A stretch of 64,000 nt of DNA from positions 124,001 to 188,000 of the forward strand of contig NC_085116.1 of the NCBI RefSeq assembly GCF_030269925.1. The letters are read 5' to 3'. A model generated the notes under the pieces. The model was not told the origin of the DNA, did not search any database, and saw only the letters and a program-made list of their open reading frames with translations. Positions within the stretch are counted from its first letter, which is position 1. Each line of letters opens with the position of its first letter. Shown in pieces: positions 53,997 through 64,000 of this stretch. This stretch comes from Bombyx mori. Its lineage: Eukaryota > Arthropoda > Insecta > Lepidoptera > Bombycidae. A program made the position numbers and the translations under genes.

Positions 53997-56097
53997 ATGT
54001 CGAACGTGGAAAACGTATGTCCTCAAGCGTTGCGTGGCGTGGCACGCGAACTCCGACAGCTGGCGGCTAATCCTCCGCCGGGCATCAAACTGCAGCTGCG
54101 AGACGACGACATATCTGACATAGTCGCGCTTATCGATGGTCCCGGTAAGAATCTATTCAAATATGATACTGCCCTCACCTCCAGAACCGGTGTGACATTT
54201 CGTTAAACAAAAGGCATATCTACTTTCTCATGTCATGTAATAAATCAGAGGTGGAAAGGTAAATGGTCCAATGGCAATGTCTGGATTTGTTACATTGAAG
54301 TACATCTCAATATTCAACGTCACAGTTACAATTTATACCGATTTTTTGCTATCTGCTTGATATTTATTTTGTTTTGAATGTCATTACTTATATCTTGCAA
54401 TGTCTCAATTTTGTATGGAAAATTTGGACATGATTTTTTTTCAATCTGCATCTCCCGTCTTTTAGATATTCAATAATTATGGAGTCCTTTGAAGTCATGG
54501 TCTTTCTAAAGATATATTAACAGCTGCAGATATTACATTGTCAGAACTTTGTTTAACTTATAATTTAGACCTCTGAAGAGATGAGGAATAGGAGAATCTG
54601 ACACTATCTAAAAGTCATAATTTTAAGAAATGTATGATGTGTTCTTTTTGCATATGGGACTTTCTTTAAAACTAAACAATAAATAAATACCTTCATAATG
54701 AACACCACACAATATAAGCCACAGATAGGTGAACCAATTCTCAATATATACCACTGCCAGTTATGTTCAAAGTTTTCAAAAAGCTGTTGTCATGTTACAT
54801 CTTACCTTTATTGGAGAAAAACAAAATCATCCCAAAGAAGTTTAGTTTTAGGACGACATATTTAGTAGTTGTGCAGTTATAGAATGATAGAGAAAATGAG
54901 AAAGTCAGGTGTTTTTAGGCCTCTCAAGCACCAGTCCTCCTCGGTTGATTACGACTAACCCATACACAGCCCACTGAGTATCTTGCTGGATCTTCTCAGT
55001 AGGTCGCAATTCTGATCTGGTGGTAAATGTTTCAAAGCACTGTTCTTGCTAGGTCTAGTGCTAGCAAATTCTCTCAGGTTGAGCCTGTGAGCTCGCCTAT
55101 CTGTTCACGAGAAGCTGGAATATCTCCACAGGATACTAGCCAATAAGTAGGGAAAAATTATACATATACACATTTTTTTATGTGTATGATTTTTATGCTT
55201 TTTTTTTTCTAATTGAATTAATGTGTCAAAATATTTTTGAGCATTTTTGTATATAGTTGTTATATCTAAAGCTGTAAGCTGTAAGCTGTGTTAAGTAAAA
55301 TGAGATTTTAGTATGGCCAGAGGTTTAATATTTTTTTTATTGCTTTGATGCATGGACGAGCTCACAGCCCACCTGGTGTTAAGTAGTTACTGGAGCCCAT
55401 AGACATTTACAATGTAAATGCGCCACCCACCTTGAGATATAAGTTGTAAGGTCTCAGTATAGTTACAATGGCTGCCCCACCCTTCAAGTCAAAACGCATT
55501 ACTGCTTCACGGCAGAAACAGGCGCGGTGGTGGTATCTACCCGTGCGAACTCACATAAGGTCCTACCACCAGTAAAAACCAGATTCAAGGGTATCAACTA
55601 AATTAATGCAAAAGTTGATGATTTCAGCGGAGACGCCGTATGAAGGGGGCGTGTTCCGCGTGCGACTCGTGCTCGGACGCGAGTTCCCCGCCAGCGCACC
55701 GCGGGCATACTTCGTCACCCGCGTCTTCCACCCCAACGTCGCCGCCGAGACTGGCGAGGTCTGCGTCAACACGCTCGCACGCGACTGGCGCCCCGAGCTC
55801 GGGCTCCGGCACGCGCTCCTCGCTCTGCGCTGTCTGCTCATCGCGCCCAACCCTGACTCGGCACTCAACGCGGAGGCCGCCGCCCTACTGCGCGACCGCT
55901 ACGACGACTACTTCGCGCGCGCCAAGCTGCTCACCGACATCCACGCGACTCGCAGCCGCGCCCCCGCCCCCGCGCCCGCCGCCGCGCCCGCGCACGCGCC
56001 CGCCGCCGCGCCCGCGCACGCGCCCGCGCCGCCCGCCAAGCGCCGCCCCGCGCCTCCCCCCCGCGCAGACAAGCGCCGCATCCTGAAGCGGTTATGA
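53997..56097 (+). CDS. UBE2S: Ubiquitin-conjugating enzyme E2 S (205 aa, two exons)
   Basis: Exon 1 is 53997-54144, exon 2 is 55628-56097. Donor GTAAGA at 54145 and acceptor TTTCAG ending at 55627 restore a codon ([11 protein letters not shown]). The UBC fold shows HPN at 84-86 and the active-site cysteine at C95 (GEVCVNTL), the same position as in human UBE2S. The C-terminal tail after residue 160 is Ala/Pro/His repeats and ends KRRILKRL, matching the Leu-Arg tail that docks UBE2S on the anaphase-promoting complex. Role by homology: builds K11-linked ubiquitin chains on APC/C substrates in mitosis. Exon 2 is strikingly GC-rich compared with the AT-rich exon 1 and intron. AATAAA at 56322 may be its polyadenylation signal. 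Confidence 0.93.
54895..55155 (+). mobile_element. BMC1-like LINE 3' end in the UBE2S intron
   Basis: Diverged copy of the 3' UTR signature (CTGGATCTTCTCAGTAGGTC, then a GTTGAGCCTGTGAGCTCGCC stretch), ending in AGTAGGGAAAAA. Confidence 0.8.
55328..55573 (-). repeat. Bm1 SINE in the UBE2S intron
   Basis: Near full-length - strand Bm1 from TTTTTTTTATTGCTTTGATG to CCTACCACCAGT. It ends 54 bp before the exon 2 acceptor, so it may affect the branch-point region. Confidence 0.9.
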
Positions 56098-56985
56098 GCC
56101 GTCCCGAGATCAAACGATCAGACCACGCAAATGGACTCGTCCAACACGAGCGAACTTTAAGATATTTGCAAAATTGAACTTTAAGTAGTAGGTGAACTTT
56201 TTAATAATTTAATGTGTATCTGCAAAAACTGAAATCCTTGCGTTGAGTGTGCGCTGGACAGTCTGCTGCCCTTCCCCCATCTCCTTCCCGAAGCTCTTCC
56301 CTCGCGAACGTCGAGTCACTAAATAAAATCTTACCCCAAGTTAATTGAGTTAGAATCCTCCGTGCGGCTGGAGCTGAGCTGCGAGTGGCGCGGCTGGACA
56401 GAGCGCTCTGCTGCACGTGACGCTCGGAATATAAATTCACAATATCGCTATTAAAATACGTTTCCATAGATTTAATTCCTAGATTTGTAATATTGTATTG
56501 AATTAAAATAGAATAATATATTAATAACTGTGCGTACAAAAATGCGTGTTTTAATTCATAATTATTCAAACAGTAAAAACACCAAATTTTATGCTGTTCG
56601 GATATTGAGTACCGAGTACACCGTAATCGTCCGGTGTAGTGGTGTGACGTCACATGTGGGCACGCGTGGGGACGCTGACGAGGTCAGGGCCTCCCCGCAG
56701 CTCGATTGGAGGCGATGAGTTGTTCTGATTTGTGCCCTTTTTAAGTTAAGATGAAATTGTTAATGGAATGAGACTTGTTGCAAGGCATTTTATTAAACGG
56801 CCTATTTTTTTTAAACAAACCTTATACGGGTGATCTAACAATGTGTGTTTCGCTTCCAAGTAAAATCCAGCTTTTAGTTAGACACGTGTATCAACAGTTA
56901 TCCGAATTAAAATTGTGAAACCTTTACAGCACGAGGTATCGTTTCACTCACTAATATATTAATTATTTATTTATTATTTAAGTTA
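56098..56985. other. Region downstream of UBE2S
   Basis: UBE2S 3' UTR, then unique sequence. 56220-56430 is locally GC-rich and looks like a repeat or a small promoter, but I cannot assign it. No supported gene. Confidence 0.4.
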
Positions 56986-56987
56986 TT

Positions 56988-57060
56988 TTTTTCCTACCTA
57001 TGCTGATAGCCTTGAGAGGCTATTTCAGCTTCGCCCTAACATGTGGGTGAGCTCACGGTG
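56988..57060 (-). mobile_element. BMC1-like LINE 3' terminus (- orientation)
   Basis: Short: TTTTTTTCCTACCTATGCTG, then ATAGCCTTGAGAGGCTATTT, the inverted-repeat end typical of this LINE. It directly abuts the SART relic. Confidence 0.75.
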
Positions 57061-57760
57061 AGGCCCGAGGCCGAACCTCCTACGAGGTCCCCGCGCCTAG
57101 GGTGCGCGCGGGGCATGTGGGACTTGTCCGCAGACTGCGGGTCCAAGAATGTTTTCAGGGCCTTACCTACCCACTAAACGACTCTCCTGCACTCTTCGCC
57201 CAAGCCTCCGATCCCCTCCGAGGTCAGAACCCGGATGAGGTAGGGGGGTTACTGCGGTCAACACTGCAAACAGACAGCGCAGCTCACCCCAAGGACGCCC
57301 AGCCGACGGAGTCTTCGAGGCGAATCGAAGGCTCCGAAACATAGGCCGTCTCGGTACGGCAGTCCGTCAGACCGCCCAGACGATGCCGCTGGTGTCCCGG
57401 AATACCCCGCTAGACCAGAACCAGCCTGCCGGGTTGGGCCGCGATACACCGCCAATCCGGTTTGCTCTATTATAGATACTCCTTGGCGGCACGCTAGAGT
57501 GCTGGTAGCGCGCCTTTGCCCCCTCAGGTTGCCCCTTGACCTTCACCGGGGGGAAGCCGCCAACTATAGGGGCCAGGACGTACGGGCGTAATCCCTCCTC
57601 TAGCCTCCGGCTCGACGGCGACGGATCGGTGCGAAAAAGGAAAAGCTCTCTTTCTCTCGTTCCGCCGCCTCCTGACCGCGACGAGGGCGGCGCGCTGCTC
57701 GTCGAATCCAGAGCAACGCGCCAATGTGTGTTCCGCAGTGCCATCCTCGTCGCGGTCTAC

Positions 57761-57872
57761 TTTTTTCTTATTTTTTTTATTGCTTAGATGGGTGGGTGAA
57801 CTCACAGCTGACCTGGTATTAAGTGGTTACTGGAGCCCATAGACATCTACGACGTAAATACACCACCCACCT
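57761..57872 (-). repeat. 5'-truncated Bm1 SINE inside the SART relic
   Basis: TTTTTTCTTATTTTTTTTAT, then TGCTTAGATGGGTGGGTGAA, through to CACCACCCACCT. The relic resumes at GCGCAATGGTGGCAC. Confidence 0.87.
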
Positions 57873-58321
57873 GCGCAATGGTGGCACTGCGCCGTCGGTT
57901 CCCTTCCGGTTGTTTTATGCAAGTACCGGCTGAAGCAACCGTGGCCGGTAAGCATCTGCGTAAGGGCCTGGCCACAGCTACTGGCGGTGCGTTTTGCGGT
58001 ACGTTACGAGGTGCGGCGTGTGGCGCGATTTGCGGTGGTATGCCACAGCTAGACTAGTTGCGACGGCGGCGGCGTCAGAGGTGCGCGTATTTAGAGAGCC
58101 TTATCAAATGTCCCTATCAAAAGTGGCACGATATTACCTTGAAATAAGTGCGTTCTTAGCTGAAGATATTATTTAATCAAGAATAGGAGCGCACTCAGTT
58201 AGAAAAGGAGAGAACTTGGCGAATTTCACACTATTTATTAGGAATATAAGAACTATCCCGATAAATAGATTATTAATAGAAAATAGATTCAACCTTCACA
58301 GTGATTACCAGGTTCAAATCT

Positions 58322-58730
58322 CAATTTACCATTCGTGTTAATTGGCGACGAAACCTATCTTAAAAATTATTTAATGCGCCCATATCCACCGGGTGGTTTA
58401 AATGCGGAATAAATAATTTTCGACAAAGGATTATCCCGGGCAAGAGTCACAATTCAGTACGCGTTTGGTATTTTAACTAATAAATTTCGTATTTTTATAA
58501 AAAGTGGAAAGGCAAACAAAAAGCACGCGACATTGAATATAAACGTTTCGTGCCTGTTACACAATATTATAAGAGAAAGAGATGGAGACAGAGATGCAGG
58601 TTTTCAGCAGTTTGTTTCCCAGTTTGGAGACTCCAATATTCTCAATAGCGTACGCAGATCAAGACGGAATAATCGAGCAACGGTTCTAGCATCTAGAATA
58701 CGAAATCAATTCAAAGGACAATGCCGATTT
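58322..58730 (+). pseudogene. Harbinger transposase C-terminal relic
   Basis: In frame: FVLIGDETYLKNYLMRPYPP, then an in-frame TAA, then FDKGLSRARVTIQYAFGIL, NKFRIF and CLLHNIIRERDG. These are the GDE, SRAR, AFGIL and LHN blocks of PIF/Harbinger DDE transposases. Besides the stop, the position where the family has Glu (VENAFG) reads Gln. The N-terminal half is largely missing. Confidence 0.85.
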
Positions 58731-58789
58731 TCTTTGAGCGTTTGGGCCCCTAAAAAAAGTTGTCGTATCATGATGGTTTTAACTTAATT

Positions 58790-59955
58790 TGATAGACAAA
58801 GAAATATCGTTTCATATTCAGAAAACGATTTTTATATTCTCATCCAGGTTTAAGAGAAATCTATTTTTTTCTGCAGCTAAAATTAAGATGTTAATTTCTT
58901 CGAAATCAATAATCGCTCTCATAATTAGTTACAGAGTTAAATAAGTTCATTGTGGTTAATGTTGCTACAAATAAGCCCTTATGTACATTTTGTTATTATT
59001 ATATCCTCATAATAATAATAATAATGAAGGTGGTTTCTGAAAATGGACCTCATTGACCCTTCTTTCGGAAATGAAAATCTGGAAGCCGGCAACGATATTG
59101 TTGTTGTTGTTTTTAAATTCACCAATAGGCAGGCAAAGAGCGTAGCCTATACAGCCTAGTCTGTCGTAGTTATATTATTTTCATGTTAATAAAAAGCCAG
59201 TGTATCCGCGTGAGTTACCGCATACCTTACATCTTGAAAAAAAAAAAACTGCCTGCTATGTTAGCCACAGTTTTATTCCAATGCCTCAATAATCGTGAAC
59301 AACGATGATTGACGTTTAATACACAAAACAACACCCAATTTAATATTATACATCACAATAAACTATTAAAAAAACAATAAAATAAAACTTCAAGTGACAC
59401 TTCACTCGGGTTGCTGGCAAAACTCTCTGACCATAGATAATAAGAATAAGTAATGGTGGGCAATTGCGATTTTTACTAATGGAATCATTAATGTCTAAAA
59501 ATATTTAATTCTTAATTTATTAAAATTATCAAAATTAAAAATAATTCATGGTTTTAAGTAATAATTATTATTACAATATATAAATATTGAATTGAACAAA
59601 AATAAACTAAAAAAGTTAATGAGCTATAACCATTAGCTATTTTTTTTATTTTGTTGTTCAAGTCACAGAAAACTCTTTCGTTTGGCAGCATTTAGGTTTA
59701 CTATAAGGCTCTATAGGCTAAGCCCTTTGTCTTCCTGTTGGCGAATTTAAAATATTTGAATGATGGAAATACTCAGTTTTCGGATGGTATCAAATTGGTT
59801 ATTTTTTTTTTTGTAACACAATTCCAGGGTGAAAGAAATGTTGATACTTAAACTAAACAACGTGAAAAAATAAGGCATAGTTTTTCAAGTACAAATAGTT
59901 TTAACACAAAGTTGGCCCACTTTTGGGCATTGTCCTTTCAAATTTTATTTCAATA
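58790..59955. other. Harbinger interior, non-coding
   Basis: AT-rich, with no supported ORF. Confidence 0.5.
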
Positions 59956-59959
59956 ATCC

Positions 59960-60110
59960 TATCCAAGAGTATCTATGAAACCACTACTACCAGAAAATTG
60001 TTGTTTTATTTCGTCCCACATTTTTTTATAACATATTTATGGTGTGGATGTTTTGACATCCATATTTCTGGTCTACTCAGTATTTCACTAATGAATTGTT
60101 CCACATCCAT
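59960..60110 (-). pseudogene. Harbinger MADF/Myb-like accessory protein relic
   Basis: ATG at 60110 opens MDVEQFISEILSRPEIWMSK, then HPHHKYVIKK. A one-base frameshift in the following A run separates this from MWDEIKQQF. The pattern (acidic-hydrophobic start, then W and MWDEI) resembles a MADF domain. In Harbinger elements such a protein imports the transposase into the nucleus and binds the ends. Confidence 0.6.
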
Positions 60111-60689
60111 TATATTTTATTAGATAAACGCGCGGTAAAAACAAAATGTTTTGTTTAGATCGCGCGATGCCTCAATGCGTCCACTGACACCGCCGCGCGC
60201 GCCGTTCTGGGCTGTCCGCCGCCTCGATATTGGCTAGTAAATTTGTTTCGCTCGCACATCGCGCAGCTCGTCGCCGCCAAATGTCACGCGCCTCTTGCCG
60301 CGCCGCCGGTAGCTGTGGTATACTTCATAGTTTGTCTACCATTTGTTTCCGCCGCTCACCGCTTGCCGCGCCTCACGACGCGCCGCAATTCGCACCGCTC
60401 TTGGTTGTGGCCAGGGGGTAAGCCGGAAGGTGAGACGTCCGCGGTCGCGGCCCACACAGTCCGCGAGAACCGGGCAGACCGCCTCGACGGTACCGAGGCC
60501 GGCCGACGGGTCCGCCAAACGACGGGACCACGCCTCCAGCACGGACCGCCGAGATTGAAGCCTCCGCGCTCTAACTGCACCTTCGCCGGGGCACCCTTCC
60601 CCCTAGAGCGAAGGTCGCTTTGCCACCTGTAATCGGCAGTGAGCGCCTCCGCCTCCAGGGCTTCAGCAGACCAGAAACAAAAAGATTAC

Positions 60690-61086
60690 TTTACAACTCT
60701 TACGTTCGTACCTATAGTACTATATTTTCACTTGGAATCCCTTTTATGACGTGTACAAAAAGAAGTTAAAAGGGGCCCAGAAGCGCTTTTTATAGCATCT
60801 TGCTATCTCCTGCAATGTTGCTAGTACCATTCAGAGCTACCCGGGGAGGTTGAATTATTTCTACATGAACTCTCTTTCGAAGCGGAGACGCACGCTCGAT
60901 CTATTGTTCCTGTACAAACTTACTAATGGAGAATTCGTTGTCTTTGAACTCTTATCTCTTTTGAACTTTAATGTGCCATTGACGTCGACAAGGGCTTCGA
61001 AGTTGAGGGTGTTCAGGGGTCCTAGATACTACACCAACCTCGGTAAGAACGCACCTCTCAACAGACGACTTCGACGAGGACGGTAA
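60690..61086 (+). pseudogene. Non-LTR retrotransposon ORF2 C-terminal relic
   Basis: Reads GAQKRFL, stop, then SYPGRLNYFYMNSLSKRR, DLLFLYKLTNG, LLSLLNFNVPLTSTRASKLR and FRGPRYYTN. This is the post-RT pattern of CR1/RTE-type LINEs. Broken by stops and lacking the RT core. Confidence 0.65.
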
Positions 61087-61239
61087 CTGTGGTTGAAGAG
61101 CCTCAAAGCACCGTCGGTCTTTCGCCCGCTCGGTGGAAGATCTTCCCACTGTCGTAACTCCCAGAAAAAATTATCTCGTCGTTCGTGTCCAAAAATATAA
61201 TATCTTGCGTGTTTTGTAGACAGGCTAGCATATAGTAAA

Positions 61240-61445
61240 TCTGGTGGTGGTTGACACAACCCGCTGGTTTCTCGCCGCGTCTTCTATAATAAGTGGGCCG
61301 TGATTCCGATCCAATGGTAAATTCAGCCACTGATCTTGGTAGAGCTGGTTTTAGCAAATTTTTCTAAGTTGAGCCTGTGGGCTAGGCGTGAGCTAGTAAA
61401 TAGCCCCTTGGGCTAACAGCTTTTTCCCTACCTATTGTAGGGAAA
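61240..61445 (+). mobile_element. BMC1-like LINE 3' end, diverged
   Basis: GGTTTCTCGCCGCGTCTTCT, GTGATTCCGATCCAATGGTA and AAGTTGAGCCTGTGGGCT match the LINE 3' UTR signature. Ends TATTGTAGGGAAAAA. Confidence 0.72.
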
Positions 61446-61837
61446 AAGCAGTAAACGTAGTGCACGCTTTGGTATAACAGTCAAACAAATAATGTAGTAC
61501 TTTAGCTACACAGTCATTTGTAACCAAATGATCCGCACTAGACACAGTGGATAACACTGTGTGCATAGTGTGGATGGACTGGATAACACAGTTCTAACCC
61601 TGTGTTATCTACTGATTTGAAATAAAACACGTAGCATTGTTATTATTTCTATGGATGGGACCAGCCCAACGATGACGGTTTGCATTGAAAAAATGTAGTC
61701 TAGTTACAAGAAAAACAAATGAATAATACATATAGGTACATCTACTAATAGGTATTTATTAAATCATTATTAAGTCAAGGTATAGTTCTAATTATGTACA
61801 AACAGTATAGAGAGCTGTGAACAGAGTATGGTGTGCG
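61446..61837. other. 3' flank of the aquaporin gene
   Basis: No gene seen. A - strand AATAAA at 61760-61755 is the likely polyadenylation signal. The words ACACAGTGGATAACACTGTG and GGATAACACAGTTC repeat locally. Confidence 0.5.
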
Positions 61838-62881
61838 TCATGGCTTATCTTCGAGCGGCACTTCTTCAGCGCAGGACGGTGCGGCGCGGCTCGGCGCGGC
61901 CCGCGGGCTCAGCAGCGCGCGGTGCAGCACCGCCGCCAGCCCCGCGCCGCCCAGCGGACCCACCCAGTACACCTGCCACACGGACACGCGCCTCCACTGT
62001 ACTCACTCTACTGCATTGCATTCATTGCACTCGTCCGATAAATGTCAACAGTTATATTTTTATTACAAAATTGTAAAGTAATTCGGTGCGAACCGATGCC
62101 ATAATGACCAAATATTTCAAGAAAATCACGAGATTTTTATGGAAAAAAATTCAATTTCAAAAGATTACCCAATGATATTGCCAAATTCCGTGATATAAAG
62201 CCGGTGCGAAGCTACGAGCAGGGTTCAGGCTAGCTCCCGTCGCGTGTCCCTGGGAACGAAACGATACGTATCAGCGACGACAATCGACACCGGTGTAGTT
62301 GCCCCAGCGGTTCTGAGGTACGATGACACTCACCCCGGCGAAAACCAGCCCGGCCACCACGAGTCCCAGCTTCACGGGCACCATCGGGTCCGGACCGCTC
62401 TCGTCGTGCGCCTTCCAAACGCCGCAACACGCAAACGCGAGCACCGCCGTGAGGGCCGCCTCCACGGCCGCCGCCGCCAGCGCCGACACATCCCTCGCCG
62501 GCAGCGTGCAGCCCTCGTCCGTGCCCAGAGCGCTGGCGGGCGTCACGGCGGCCAGTGCACCGAAGCCGGCACACGCGCCCAGCACCTGCGCCACCGTGTA
62601 GGCGGCGGCCAGCGCCGGGGACATGCGGCCCTGCAGCGCGGCAGCCAGCGTCACGGCCGGGTTCATGTGCGCACCCGACGTCGGCCCGAACGCCATCGCA
62701 TTGCCGAGCACCACAAACCCGAAAGCAAAAGCGGGATGTGACAGCACGACGGCCTCCTTCCCTTTGTACGGCACCACGGAGCTGACGCCGAGCCACACGA
62801 GGAACGCCGTGGCCAGCAGCTCGGAGACCAACGCTCGCCACCATCGCCGCACCCAGCCGGAAAAACCGCGCGGCGTATCTT
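61838..62881 (-). CDS. Aquaporin, last three exons (entomoglyceroporin-like)
   Basis: Exons on the - strand: 62881-62334, 62249-62169 and 61972-61838 (TGA at 61840-61838). Introns begin GTGAGT (62333) and GTAATC (62168) and end in CCCAG and GGCAG; all joins keep frame. Both half-helix motifs are present: NPA in GAHMNPAVTLA (62663-62655) and NPARSFAPAL (62225-62217), with the selectivity Arg after the second. By gapless alignment the His of water-selective aquaporins is replaced by a hydrophobic residue and the helix-5 end reads FAGGHATGA, which suggests the insect glycerol-transporting branch. The 548-bp exon enters with two bases of a split codon (xAA-GAT), so a 5' exon with the start is missing; none could be placed confidently in 62882-64000. 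Confidence 0.9.
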
Positions 62882-64000
62882 CTGAAATTTGAAATTCACT
62901 TAGAAAAAGGGCTCCTGGACGATTCAGTCACTAGAATCGGGAACCTAATCGAGTCAAACAGGAAGTTTGATATCGGTATTGTTTCGGTAAGCGCGACGTA
63001 TTTATTAACAGGCATCGCATCAATTAGCATAGAGATGAGCGAATGCGCGCGAGTGGTCGAACTCGATCCACGCTTAAAGCTGAATATTAATAAGGTGCGG
63101 ATTAGAAACGTATCTACTAAAGACTTACCGGTTTTATCACAGTTACAATCTAATATATTACTTTTAACACAGTAAGATAGAAGATTGTAGCACGTCCACA
63201 ATTGTCATTTTTCAACTTGTGCGCGTAGAAGTATTTACCTATAGAAATGTGATTCTTAAAGAATCAGTCGTCGATACGAGTGTCACACGGGGACCTCTTA
63301 TCACGGACGGCTTAACGAACTAACGAACGCTTCGACACGCCCGCCAACTGGTAGTGGCTATCAATATATACGTATATAGTATATACATACAATATATACA
63401 TATGTAAGTACGGGTACATGATACGTACACAATAAATATCTGAAAATATGCGTCTGTAGCTGCGACGGACGCTGACTGTAAACTATATCTTTATAAACTA
63501 TTTATTTAGTTTATCCAATCTTGTTTAGCTTCCTGTTTACTGTTTTTATCTGAAGGACTGTTTCGACGTTACTTACCTATATTTATTTTTTTTATTTTTA
63601 CCTTAAACTTTAAGTCCGTATCGCAATGATCTTTTGAGAACATCACCAGTGAAATCGCAGCCGCTTCAAGATAAAATTGCTATGTGATAGAGAAGAATAA
63701 TGTAATTTTTCGTATTTATTACAATTAATTGATGTTTTTGGGTCAGCACGCAATAGAAAGAGAACTATTCGATTGAAGAAGTGTTTTAACGCGATCCACC
63801 GATAATTTTATAGTTAAATCGTACGTTATTAGATTAGTGCGTAGTTCAATCGTGCAATAAAGGAATATGTCTGTAGATTTACATAGTTCCGCTGTACTTC
63901 ATTACCGAATCGTGAATATTAAATAGGCACCTGGACGCGGGTCGTATTCGCAAGAATTAAGTTTAGTATAGGTTTGTACTTTTATTGATTTTTATCAGAT
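62882..64000. other. Upstream/intronic region of the aquaporin gene
   Basis: AT-rich. A TA/CATA-rich microsatellite-like run lies at 63363-63410. A GTAAGT donor-like site on the - strand near 63127 has no in-frame start before it. No other gene seen. Confidence 0.45.

Larger units (their letters stand above)
57964..60418 (+). mobile_element. PIF/Harbinger DNA transposon, 2455 bp, ends intact
   Basis: Flanked by the 3-bp duplication TAA (57961-57963, 60419-60421), which restores GCGTAAGCCGG of the host SART relic. The left end GGGCCTGGCCACAGCTACTG and the right end in reverse complement CCCCCTGGCCACAACCAAGA form imperfect terminal inverted repeats that continue for at least 60 bp (GCGGTGCG, TTGCGG, CGAGGTGCGGC / TGAGGCGCGGC). 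Inside are a transposase relic (+) and a MADF-like ORF relic (-), the usual two-gene Harbinger layout. Confidence 0.9.
57066..60660 (-). mobile_element. Old interstitial SART-related relic, split by Bm1 and Harbinger
   Basis: Three blocks match the SART 3' UTR and the ORF2 C-terminus at visibly lower identity than within the array: 57066-57760, 57873-57963 and 60422-60660. It has lost the poly(A), has a deletion where the ORF2 C-terminal sequence should continue (near 57673) and no intact frame. No CCTAA repeat flanks it. It carries the conserved 3' UTR hairpin at 57309-57334. Confidence 0.88.

Noticed and set aside
62896..63201. Upstream aquaporin coding exon ending at a GTAAGT donor near 63127
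   Set aside because: The frame compatible with the next exon has a TGA shortly upstream and no ATG before the donor, so it cannot be the first coding exon as read.

Overview
This is a silkworm-type (Bombyx) chromosome end. Three observations support that: tracts of the arthropod telomere repeat (CCTAA)n, site-specific non-LTR retrotransposons nested in that repeat, and several copies of the Bombyx SINE Bm1. The + strand reads CCTAA toward higher coordinates, so the chromosome tip should lie to the left and the window runs inward to the right.

Region 1 (1-39914) is a GC-rich head-to-tail array of nine SART-family (R1 clade) elements, all sensed on the - strand, named A to I here from left to right. 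Each ends in a poly(A) tail (poly-T on +). Only 3 to 15 nt of telomeric or filler DNA separates most neighbours. B, E and G reach the same 5' terminus. H lacks about 40 nt of it but is the only copy with both reading frames whole. D is cut inside ORF1. A, C, F and I are 3' fragments. ORF1 is a gag-like RNA-binding protein with a coiled coil and three zinc knuckles. ORF2 carries an APE-type endonuclease, a reverse transcriptase and a C-terminal zinc finger. They overlap at TAATG, the stop-start arrangement known from SART1. Copy B is split by a jockey-clade LINE with a 10-bp target duplication, E and G carry frameshifting indels in ORF1, and three adjacent junctions share a 13-bp tag.

Region 2 (39915-43140) is a 5'-truncated, oppositely oriented TRAS-like element (RT plus RNase H) with 57 A residues running straight into the telomere tract. 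The tract has 9 perfect CCTAA units, then 20 copies of an 11-bp variant (CCGAAACCTAA), then a degenerate edge.

Region 3 (43141-64000) is AT-rich subtelomeric to euchromatic DNA. It holds LINE, SINE, mariner, Helitron and Harbinger relics around three host genes: a two-exon gene with a coilin-like N-terminal domain (- strand), a two-exon UBE2S homologue (+ strand) and the last three exons of an aquaporin (- strand). A decayed SART-like 3' fragment at 57-60.7 kb, about 14 kb inside the telomere tract, is interrupted by a complete-ended Harbinger element (TSD TAA) and by a Bm1 SINE.
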